The notes under the pieces: generated by a model
The model's database searches: none
The model's input: the letters and a program-made list of their open reading frames with translations, nothing else
Told to the model about the DNA's origin: nothing
Part shown: positions 52,228-61,986 of the stretch, one piece after another
How the letters are laid out: each line of letters opens with the position of its first letter
Numbering within the stretch: the stretch's first letter is position 1
From: Camarhynchus parvulus
Lineage: Eukaryota; Chordata; Aves; Passeriformes; Thraupidae
Assembly: GCF_901933205.1 (NCBI RefSeq)
Contig: NC_044572.1
Coordinates: forward strand, 24,204,501 to 24,268,500
Reading direction: 5' to 3'
DNA: 64,000 bases
Made by a program: the position numbers and the translations under genes

Positions 52228-54475
52228 ATCAGGAGACCCAGGAGTTTTGAAGTCCTTTATCCACAAAGAAGGAGTGTATTCCCATGGACAAGGCACCCAA
52301 ATGCCGCTGGCCAGGCCCTTGCTGTGAGTTATCAAGGCTTAGAGCACTCAGGCTGTGCCACAGAGGTTTTGATTTTCAGCAACAGAAAAATGAGGAGATC
52401 AGCCTGTAATTTAGAAGTATTTCTGTCCTGGAGAAATATTTCACACTTTTTCACATTTTTTCCATATTTACTGCATTTTTTCATAACTTTTCCTGCCTCC
52501 CACTTCATCACTTCTCCGTTCTGATGCTTTCTTTGATAGCTCTGCTTTTCCAGCAATGCCTACAAATGCCTCCATAAACTTTTCTCTCTCTCCCTCATCA
52601 CAGAGGGCTCCAGGCAGCAGCCAGCCCCAAATTACAAAGCCAAGGGAAAAAGACCGTAAGAGCTCAATTTTTTTCATGTAGGAAATCTAACAGAAATGTA
52701 ATATATAACCACGATAGGGCAGAAAGATTCCTTGAAACATGTTCAAACCTGATGTAGGGAAAACAACAGATTAGATGCATCCCTTCAGTCTTAAATGCAA
52801 TCTCAAGATTATCCTCTAGCACACATCAGCTCAGTGCTCCCCAGTTCCCTGTCCCAAAAGTTTAGAATCTTACTGTCTGTACTGTGAGCCTTGGCTTACA
52901 AACGGCACTTCTCTGATCTCAACCTGTGATTGGCTTGGGAAAAATAAAGACATCAAAAACAAGCTTTTCTAACTGAAGAGACTTAATCGTCTCTGGCTTT
53001 CTATTTTGGGGTTGCAAAGCAGTGTGATACTCTTTGCTATGTGTTGTGTTCCATATTTTGCAGTTATATCATCTGAGAAAGTAGAAATGTAACAATGGAG
53101 GCAGCAGTCACACTGCCTGTGATACAGCAAAGAAACAAAAATCCAGCATACTAATGAAAAATTACAAAAATGTGGCACAAGGGAAATGCTCTGAAAAACA
53201 GCTCTTTGGATGGAAAGAAAGGAATTTCCTGCAGGAATTTCACAGTGTGAACACCAAGTGGCATCCTGAGAATTAAGTTTCCCTCTCTGGCACAGCAAGG
53301 GCACATTATATGCTTCGCCCAGGCTTCCCTTTCAGTGCAATTCATACCAGCATCAGCCCTAGGATAAATCCTGGCCTGGTCTCTCCATTGAAACATTTTC
53401 TTTGTAAGTTAGTATTGTAAATTCACTCCAGCAATTGAAACTTGGCTTTGCAACCTGTGCTGGATAACCTTCTCTCAGAGTTATTGTCCCATCCCTTTTT
53501 TATTTTCTCCCCAGCCAGCACCAGGGAGAGTAGAAAAAAAATAAAAATCAGTAGATCTCCTCAGTGCCTTTAGGTGGCCTAAGAGCAGGAGATGGCATTG
53601 CAGGCAATGGATGGGTGTCCCTCCTGTGCCAGGTCAGCAGCAGGCAGAGCTCAGTGCTGCAGAGGGACAGGGATGGAGTCAGGAATCAAACTGCCTCCCC
53701 ACAAATTTGGATATTGGGAAAAAAAGCAACTGGTTCCTCAGGAGGGAAGAAGACATTATCACATCCAGTTTTACATCCTTTTTGAGAAACTGAGTTGTAT
53801 TTTTTGTTTAAAATTTAGGCACCCATTATGTTTTCCATCTCTTTGGGCTTGTTATTTTATTTTTTCTAGGCATTTTCTCATCAAAGTGTGTCCTCTGTGT
53901 CTGTTGTTGCCTTCTTCTTTTTCCTCTAATGGAAAGCTGCTGTGAAGTCTCAGCCAAGATGGGGATAATAAATACCTCCAAATGATCATTCTTTTCTTAG
54001 GTGCAGAAGCTCAGTGTACCAGCACACAGTGTCTGCTAATAATTTTATGCTGTGTGTACTGTATTCACATTAAAAAAAAGGTGGGATAATAATCTTCAGT
54101 GCAATTTGTGGGATCAGTCCTAAAACTTGGAAAAATAAATGTATTTGCACACATCATAGTACTGATTTGATTATTCTGTTAAAGCAGAGCTGGAAACCCT
54201 GTGCTGTGCCTGTACCCTTGGACCCTGGATTACCACCAGGAATATAAGAAGAAATGGGAAACTTTGAATCCTTAAAGTTAGCCATAAGGCTGGTTTTAAA
54301 TAACTGACACTCTCTTATACTACTTGAACATTATACAACAACATCTCTGCATTGACTTAAAAATAATACAGGACCCAAGAATACTGGTTCAATTCTGGTT
54401 TGTTCTTGCCATAACACATAGTGGGAAATAAAGTGTATCACTCCATACAAATAGATGGTTTGTAGCATTTTATTA
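52225..54475. other. Non-coding stretch, no recognised element
   Basis: No gene was identified. Open frames of 111 (52969-53304, minus) and 117 codons (53592-53945, plus) carry no family motif. The sequence at 52225-52660 adjoins the T34 run and could be an unidentified retrocopy. Confidence 0.45.
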
Positions 54476-55027
54476 TGGTATCTGGATTTTAGCTGGGATA
54501 GAGTCAACTTCTTCTCAGCAGCTGTTACAGTGCTGTGTTTTGGATTTAGAATGAGAATGGCACACTGATTTTTTTTTTTTTTGTCTTATTCTCTACCAGT
54601 GAGGAATTGTGTGCAAAAGAAACTGGGATGGAGCATAGCTGGGACAGGTGACCTGGAACTGATCAAAGGGATATTCCACTCCATGGAAAGTCATGCCTAG
54701 CATATAAAGTGGGGGGAGCTGCCTGGAAGGGTGGCTGATCTAGGCTCAGGAAGGGGTGTCTGGCATCAGTTAGTAGGTGGTGAGAGATTGCATTGGGCAT
54801 AATTTGTTGTTTCTTTTTTTATTGTCATTATTATGATTATGATTATGATTATGATTATTAATCACCATTATTATTGCATTTTATTTTATTTTCAATTATT
54901 ATATTGCTCTTATCTCAACATGCAAGTTTTACTTTAAGTCTTATCCCCACTCCACCAGGGTGAGGGAGAAAGGGAGTGAGTAGCTACATGGTGCTTATTT
55001 TTCACCTGGGCTTTAAACCACCAGTCA
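54476..55027 (+). mobile_element. Solo LTR, ERVL-like bird group, copy 3
   Basis: Blocks in LTR order are TTTTAGCTGGGATAGAGTCA (about 54487), GTGCTGTGTTTTGGATTTAG (about 54531), GCTGGGACAGGTGACC (about 54638), GGGATATTCCA (54668-54678), TATAAA (54703-54708), GGTGGTGAGAGATTGCATTG (about 54776), a GATTAT microsatellite (four units, 54835-54858), TTATCTCAACATGCAAG (about 54910) and TTTAAACCACCAGTCA at the end. The TATA box is intact in sequence. Flanking pentamers do not match. A solo LTR normally arises by recombination between the two LTRs of a provirus. Confidence 0.9.
54835..54858. repeat. (GATTAT)4 microsatellite inside LTR
   Basis: Four perfect GATTAT units lie in the AT-rich R/U5 part of the LTR. 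The minus-strand LTR at 48.05-48.12 kb has an AAC/AATA-rich tract at the matching place, so the tract is an inherited part of the family rather than an independent event. Confidence 0.85.
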
Positions 55028-55837
55028 TGGTTAAATGAAATTACACCAAAAGAAATCTTCTTTTTGCAGATACTTATGATCTATGATTCTGTCTAGTGAA
55101 TGTGATGATCTAAAGTTGTGTCATGGTTTGAATTTTTGAAAATCTATCATAAAATCATAGTATTAAAGACTAGGGATTCTTTGTATCTCTCACAACTTTT
55201 GCACTTTCTTTCCTTAAAGGCATATTTCTCCCTGTCCTGTTTATTTGAGCAAAATGCAAAGTCTTCATTGCACTTTGGTCTCTGTTTTCTCCTAATGCTC
55301 TTCAAGTCTTTGCTTTGCCTTCACAGGATTGCCAAAGCAGCACCTATGTTTGCAAAACCTGGATGTTTTAGCAATTATGCTGTAACTGTATGACTCTTTC
55401 CAGCAGTAGTGTTAGTATATTGTCCTATGTCTCCAAAATGGGACAGATGCAATTCCACAATTTGTACTCTTATTTCACACTCCAAACTCAGCTACACCAC
55501 TCTGATAAATGCACAAAGTTTTCAACACACTTCCATTTTAGCTCATATAAAAAAAATACAGCATTAGAATAACATTAATATTTTTTGTCTCTACTAATGT
55601 CAAAATGAAAACAGCTAATTTGTAGAAGATAAATTTTTCCAGAACATATATTTCATTTATAGCCTCACTAAAAGGGATGTGATGATAAAGAATACCAACA
55701 AGAAGTTACTATGGGACATAAAGAGCAATAAGATGGGGGAGTTGTTGTTTCTATTTTTTTTTTCCTTTTATTCTTTCACAACATCAGTCTCATTAACTGC
55801 TTTCATTGTCTTGGAATGCTTTTTAAAACCTTTAAAT
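55028..55837. other. Non-coding stretch
   Basis: Nothing recognisable. CTATGATTCTG at about 55081-55091 recalls a CR1 tail but is too short to call. Confidence 0.45.
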
Positions 55838-55869
55838 CATGGGAAAGAATTGTCATATTCTTTCCCATG
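55838..55869. repeat. Perfect 13-bp hairpin, 6-nt loop, within LINE-like relic
   Basis: CATGGGAAAGAAT (55838-55850) and ATTCTTTCCCATG (55857-55869) are exact reverse complements with TGTCAT between. The hairpin begins where the protein similarity of the adjacent reverse-transcriptase relic stops making sense, which suggests that one arm was overwritten by a copy of the other. Confidence 0.9.
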
Positions 55870-56850
55870 TCTGATAATTCAGTGGCAACATTATCAGCAC
55901 CTGGTGTTTTATTGTTCCTGAGCTCTTGATTGCCTCTTGAATCACTTCAAAATTTAATCTTTCCATAAATAGCTCATGTGTCTGGGAGACATCTTTTTAT
56001 TCACTATGTCCCTGTAGTGGACACCTAAAAGTACTTTTCCATGCTCTTCTGTAATTGAGTTTTTTATAACGAAAAGGATTCCTTATTTGTTCTTTACCAG
56101 ACATTGATGTGGCTAATATCCTCTCTTCCATGCATCAACACCCTTATAAAATGTGTTTATTTTACTAATCTTCCTAACTTAATTCATTTTTTTCCTCAAG
56201 CCATGGAAGTATTGCCTTTCTGCTTGCACTGCGGACCTCATGAGTTTCCTTCCGACTTTAGAGTGTTTCTCATCTGGAGTTCAATTCTGATTTTGAAGGC
56301 TCCAATATTGCTGTATGTCAATCTCAGCTATTTTCCTGCAATCTTTATAAAACCATTCTTTTTCCAATATTTTTGAATTTGTTCCTACTATCTGTTCCAA
56401 TGTTTTCTTTGCCATCTCCTAGCAGGGTCTCACCTGATATCAGTTTTCTCATAAACATTCCAAAATTTTTGGAAGACTCCAAACACTTTTAATTTCTGAC
56501 CAATATTACTCTCCTTATTCTGGATTGTCCAAAGAGTTTGTATTTTCTTCTGTGTGTCATCTGTTTTGTTTAATTTTGCTCAGTTCTTGGTTGGAGGCAA
56601 TCATTTTCCTGCAGTACAGAGAATTCACCTGCAGCCAACTCCTCATCTCTTTCTGCTGTGTCTCTAACATTCTCATCTGGACCCCACAAATCTTCCTTCC
56701 CTTCCTTAGGGTATCAATCATCCAGGAAAACATTGGCAATTTAAATAAACTTACCTTTAGTTCTTCAGAGAACCAGTCGTGTATTTTACGATCAGTGAGC
56801 TTCATCACAATTGTCTCCTGGTGCCTTCCCTTAAATCACAGGCAGGAGTG
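55860..56850 (-). pseudogene. Frameshifted relic of a LINE-type reverse-transcriptase ORF, not CR1-like
   Basis: Read on the minus strand from 56850 downward, a mosaic of open pieces gives protein-like sequence rich in Lys, Glu and Gln: an 83-codon frame (56557-56808), then shorter pieces broken by stops and frameshifts down to about 55870. Near 55950-55875 a piece reads FEVIQEAIK, followed after a frameshift by NNKTPGADNVATEL. This resembles the start of the reverse-transcriptase domain of RTE/L1-type LINEs (pattern: hydrophobic-EEV-AI-LKNNKAPGxDGI-xEL). CR1, the usual bird LINE, has a KSMGPDGIH-type motif here instead. The upstream pieces would correspond to the linker or an earlier ORF and I cannot align them. 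It is clearly dead, and its clade is uncertain. Confidence 0.45.
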
Positions 56851-58660
56851 CAGAGAGAACAGCAAAGCCAGTTGCTGCTGAGATCACAGCATTCACTAGT
56901 CATCCAGGTCCCATTTCATTCTCTGCAGCTACCTCTTCATTGCAAAAAGTGCCAAACTCCAGCTTCAAGAGGTTGTTTTCCTAGTCCTGGTCATTATTTC
57001 ACAGCTGAGATAATCACAACTAAGAGTTTCCTGGTTTATGTAAAACCAAAATGCTGGATGTTCATATTCTGTATTATTTCCACAGCTTAGATTATTCACC
57101 ACAAAAAAAAAAGAGTATATGAAGCTTTTGGTATTTTTTCCATTTATATTTTCCTGGTGAATGGACCAACAATTCGCACAACAACCAATTTGCAGGAACA
57201 ATTTCCTTAGGCTAATCATTATTCATCTGTATATCTGACCTGGATAACTTTGGGCATACCTGCGGCAATGTAAAGTATAGGGAAGAGGTACTGGTAAGCA
57301 AAAGTCTAAGGACTGTTTTAAACATTGGCTAGTACATGCTTTTGCACAATACTTTGTCTTATTTACTAACTGAAGAATTAATTCACTCTGTAACTTAATG
57401 TATTAAAATTCTAAACATACAAAAGTCAGCAAAATGTAAGTAGGAAAACAACTAAGACAGCTGAGGGAGGAAAGGCAAGCAAATTTAAAGCAAATAATAA
57501 AGAATAACTCCACATTTATTAATTTTTTGTAAACAAAATTTAACTTAAACTGCATCACTTTGAGCCTTATTTGAAGTCAGACTGAGTGTGTGACTCCATG
57601 CCTAAATCACATTGACTGAAAGAATTGAGCCCACTTATAAAGCTGAACATGGATCTTGAAGTTAATGGAAGCTTCCATATAGAGTTTATTAAAAATTATG
57701 TTTAATACAAACATGATGATGATCTGCCCACTTGCCTACAGTGGGGCTTTGGAGGAAGCCTCCCAAAGAAGGTGAGTTCCACGTGCCATGGCAGAGGGGA
57801 CAGTGATCTCTGTACCGAAGAGCTTGTGGTGTTTGACCACTGCAGATTGATCCTGCTGATTCCTCCACAGCTCCCACTAGTGCAAGGGAATCACAGGCAC
57901 AGTGCCTCATTTTGTGTCCTAACAGAGGGTTGCCATGGGAAGAGATACTGAAGTGTGTCTTAGCAAGCCCTTCCGACCTCTCTAAACATGTAAGACACAA
58001 CAGTTAACAGCCGAGAAAACAAAGGCTTATGCTTGAAACCTGTGCAACAAAAAACAGACCAAAAGCCAGGTTCTGGCCAAGGAACACCACAGGATGAGGC
58101 ACTCACATGTTAAGGCATGAGGGGAGCAAACACATCATCTCTTGCATTACAACATTCCACATCAAATCCTGCAAACCCCAGAAGCTCTCTGAGCCTCCTT
58201 TGGGATTTGTTGCTGCAGTCTGCGGGATCTTTGCCATACCCAAACCATCTTCAGTCAAGCCTTCAGCTGGGTGGGGAGCAGTGGAACCACACTGAGGTGG
58301 GCTGGGAGGAGGTGGCTGGGGGGGCCAGGTGGGCTCTGGGCCCCATCGCCCTTGGAGCCACCATTCTGCTCTGGCACCTGGAGGGGAAGCTGGCTCTTCC
58401 AGCCCATAGATTGTGTCCAGCATGAGGAAGAGTGGCACGGGGGGAAAAGCCCTGCAAAACTTCCAAACACCCTTCTTTGGCCCTGGAAGGTCCTTATTTT
58501 TCTAACTAGAACCAGCTCATATTATTCAGAAAGATGGTTGCTTAGGAGAGGGATATACCCTCTAGAAACCAGTTTGTGGACTAATTGAGCCTATTTCTTC
58601 GCAGAAGACCTTTCCCGGGGATTTAAGAATTAAGTATAGCAGATGGGATATCCTGGGAAT
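56851..58660. other. Non-coding stretch, GC-rich toward the right
   Basis: No gene was identified. The part at 57700-58450, and especially 58255-58400, is G+C-rich with runs of G and CC, which produces overlapping chance frames on both strands (for example 111 codons at 58103-58438, minus, and 105 codons at 58271-58588, plus). It abuts the LTR at 58.7-59.5 kb and might be retroviral leader or another old element. I see no pol, gag or env motif. Confidence 0.4.
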
Positions 58661-58931
58661 TCTGTTTCATGGGGGAACAGTTTGTGTGGTAAAATTACAG
58701 GTATATTTTTCTAGTGTGCTTTCAGGGTGATGCTCCAAGTTTAGGACCATTGTGGGAGGCCATTGGGTGCGCATTGAAGTGGAAATGCCTTGGGAGGAAA
58801 CTCCCTTCAGTTCAGGGTGAGAAACCAAAACAGTTTCCCAAAGTTCTCCATTCCTTTATGTAAATCTAGCCTTGTCACTCAAATAGTACTCCCTCCCCTG
58901 TTCTAGAAGACTCTGTACATTCTGTTCACCC

Positions 58932-59071
58932 ATTGGCCTCTGTTCAGAACCGCTCCCCTCTCCGCTCCCCATTGGCTGTGGTTGTGTCACCCCATCCCAG
59001 CTCCTCCCTTCTCCCCTAATCCTATTGGTTTATTTGTGTCCCAACCCCTCCCACTTTTCCCCACTTATATA
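58932..59071 (+). promoter_or_regulatory. LTR promoter: three ATTGG boxes and TATATA
   Basis: ATTGG at 58932-58936, 58971-58975 and 59024-59028 lies within CT-rich DNA, followed by TATATA at 59066-59071 in CCACTTATATACC. CCAAT boxes 40-130 bases upstream of a TATA box are typical of RNA polymerase II LTR promoters. Transcription would start near 59095. Activity is inferred. Confidence 0.6.
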
Positions 59072-59264
59072 CCTCGTCCCCTCCCCTACTTGGTGCTTTT
59101 AGTGCCTTGTGCGTGAGTGTGTTGTGGTCCTGTGAGAGAGATCAGCAACCTCTCTCTGGCTCCTTGATCCTGAGACCCTTCAACTGTGGTTGTGGACCTT
59201 CCAGCCTGTCCTACTCACCACCTCATCTGGACCTTACCCTCCCTGGACCTTCTACTGTTCCTGT

Positions 59265-59270
59265 AATAAA
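59265..59270 (+). terminator. LTR poly(A) signal AATAAA
   Basis: AATAAA in CTGTAATAAACCCAG lies about 170 bases after the expected transcription start, as expected at the R-U5 junction of an LTR. Confidence 0.65.
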
Positions 59271-59455
59271 CCCAGTTGGATTCCTTGAGTCAAGAGACCT
59301 CCTTCATTCTCTGGTTGAGCGTGCATTCGTTCCATCCGGGCCTGAGTGTAAGGTGGGCTGGGGGAGCTGGTCGCTCGGACTGGGAGGGGGCCAGTCTCGG
59401 GAAGGCGGTCAGCCCGACAGCACCTGCCCAGGGGTTCCCGCGTAGGACTGGAAAC

Positions 59456-61952
59456 TTTGTATTTAGGAAATGAAAAATTACAAGGTGTCTTTTTTCTTTC
59501 CTTCGCCTTTTGAAATAATCTAAAACTGGGAAGCAGTTTTTGAGAATTTACGCTAATACAGCTATTTGAAGGGACTGTACCAAAGAGGCTGAATGCTGAA
59601 GACCCCCTCTCCCAGAGCAGAGAATATCCTTCAATTCTCAGCATTAGAGAACGGTCTACGTAATTATCTGATTTTACACTACTGTGAGGAAGTCACAGGA
59701 AAATAAACACAGAAGCATCCATGGCTTTATTTATTTTTAGTAAAGCTTATATTTTGCTGTGTAACATTCTTACCCAGACACAGGCCTTAAAGGGTAAACA
59801 CTGTCCTTAAGGCAGCATTAACTAGATGAGGAAAATATTTTTAAAAATATTTTAAAAATACTTTTCTCTAGAGATGGTGATTCCTGAAAGCATTGCCTGC
59901 AAGATACAGGAAATATTCACTTTGTATTAGGTTCTACTAGGTTCCTTACTCATATGAAGTCATGTTTGGGAAAATATTCTTTCTAAAGAAAATTAACAAA
60001 TGCTATCCCAAGACCTCTTTTTCTCTTTTCTATAGACACACAGAAAACTTTATTTCTAGTGGTGGAAAGCACAATTTTTAAGAATGTATTGAAAGATCAG
60101 AAGGAAGTAAGTTAAATATTTTCATGGATGTCTCTAATTATGCTTCCAATTTTGTGTTTAGCTTTCCAGACCTGACACTTTGGGATCCTAAAATGGAAAC
60201 ACATTAAACAAAATAAGGTCTTTATCATTAATTAAAACACCACAGTATTAGAAAATGAGCATTTTTGTGGCTTTCTATCAATTTCCTGAATTAGGCAAAA
60301 AAATAAGTATTATGGTAACATTTGTTTATTTCAGGCAATGGGCAGAAAAAGTGATCTATTCTTAAAGCAGCTTGGATAAAGTCCTGAATGTCTGATTTCC
60401 ATCTCACTGTAACAACACTCTAAAAGGCCAGTGATTTGGATAAACACTGGTATCTTCATATTTATTTTCCATATAGTGTTATCTGCTGGTCTTTCAATGT
60501 CAGAATTACCTCAATGAACTGGAAACTTCTTGTTTTGATGCATAGACATTAAACAATTTATATTGTTCAATTTCTATCAATGTCTTTTCCTGGTAAGTCA
60601 AGCCCAAAGATAACCCTATATATTAAACTTCAGGCTAGAACACTCACCAGGAGGTCGTGGGTCCCTTGTGCTAAGGTGAAAACAAATTGAAGTGTGGTCC
60701 AGGCTATCTGCTGGCAGAGGCAAACCCCTCATTCTGCTCCTCAGTTACTTCCCCTCCAGCTGTTGTCTGTCTTTTCCATTTGGACTGTAACCTCTTCATT
60801 GCAGGATCCCTCCTTCAGCCCCTCTTTGCCTGTTGCCAGGAAGAAGGAATCCCAGTCCCAGGATGGGTCTCTAGGTGCTGCTGTAACACCAGTAATAATA
60901 TATGCTGCTGCAAATATTTTTCCAGATATTAAATCTGTACCAGGACTGCCTGGTGTCTGTGGCTCCTCAGTAGGAGATGGATGGAAATACCATATTTTCA
61001 GTTGACTGTGGCTCTCACACTGCAGGACTGGTGTCCAAGCCATGCTGTATCCCGCCAGTGTGACCAGCTTCCCTCACCTGTACTGGGGCATGAGGAGGAT
61101 CTGCCTGCCCCAGAACCTGCAGCCTGCATTTCAGGACATTAGTGCTTTGACCAAACAGAAGCATGGCATGTATATGCCCCTTTTAGATTAGTGTATGAGG
61201 AATTTTGTCTAAAATATGGCCTCTCCTTGCACCTATTTCCATTCCTTTGAAACTGTCAGAACCCCTTGAACTTGGAGAAAAAAAGGAAAAGTTATTTCCA
61301 TTAGCTTGCCACACATTTGTGTCCTCAGCTGTGTCAGCAGGGGTGCTGAGCAGTGACCTTGCAAGATTGGAGTGTGATACACAAACCAGCAACTAATCCC
61401 AACAGGAGGAGGTGGGCCAAAAGCCTCCAGTACTGCTTCTAGCTTTGCTTACAACATGCACATCCAGCATCAGTTAGTTAGTTAGCACTAGTCCAGCACT
61501 AGTTAGCTCTAGTGCAGTCCACATTACCATTGTAAAATTGCTGAAATAGCTCAGCTCTGCTGCAAGGCATTTTCTCACATAATTTTGGGGTTAATGAAGC
61601 TGCAAATTTGTCTAGCTTCCCTATGACAATTTTTTTATTTTTGATATTGCACATATTTTTGAACCAGAGAAAAAGTACAGTGAGAGAAAGACGCAGTACA
61701 AAGCTAACAGGGAAGAGAAAAAGATACTTGGTTGCAAGTAATACATATCCTTCTCTTTAACTTTAACTGGAGTTAAAACATCTCACCTGTCCTTCTAGAA
61801 GAACTTTGAGAAGCATGGAAGGAAAGAGCATATACACCTACGTATTAATAAAACTATAATTGACACTATTATTGCTAATTTTATCTACAGTAAAACAGCT
61901 GCATTTTGATTTTCTATCACAACATGAGCGCATGTCCTAAAGTAATCTTATC
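59456..61952. other. Non-coding stretch, no recognised element
   Basis: No supportable gene. At 60650-61040 there is a moderately G+C-rich part with overlapping frames of about 80-103 codons on both strands. A small TTAG run with CACTAGT-type repeats lies at 61470-61520. Confidence 0.5.
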
Positions 61953-61986
61953 ATCCCCATTGAAATTGCACAATTTCAAAGGGGAT
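61953..61986. repeat. 16-bp inverted repeat at left edge of tandem array
   Basis: ATCCCCATTGAAATTG (61953-61968) and CAATTTCAAAGGGGAT (61971-61986) are reverse complements apart from one base, with only CA between. The left arm also equals, in reverse, the junction sequence ATTTCAATGGGGATGA that precedes the third array unit (62764-62779). Confidence 0.85.

Larger units (their letters stand above)
58661..59455 (+). mobile_element. Endogenous retrovirus LTR with intact promoter architecture, boundaries approximate
   Basis: The order of signals is that of a retroviral LTR on the plus strand. The U3 segment has three ATTGG boxes (reverse CCAAT; 58932, 58971 and 59024) and C-rich Sp1-like tracts. 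TATATA is at 59066-59071. AATAAA is at 59265-59270, about 200 bases further on. A U5-like segment (GAGTCAAGAGACCTCCTTCA, TTCTCTGGTTGAGCGTGCAT) follows, and then a CpG-containing G-rich segment to about 59455. CpG is retained here, unlike the rest of the window, which suggests a younger insertion. The start may be the TG at about 58662 or at 58751, and I could not find matching target duplications. No coding region follows. A 112-codon frame (59107-59445) runs through R-U5 and is probably not a gene. Confidence 0.7.

Noticed and set aside
55068..55170. CTATGATTCTG and ATAAAATCATAG strings as CR1 tails
   Set aside because: Only about 10-15 bases match and no upstream CR1 3' UTR follows on either strand.
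58103..58438. 111-codon Pro-rich minus-strand frame as a peptide gene
   Set aside because: The Pro/Gly content simply reflects runs of C and G, and plus-strand frames overlap it completely.
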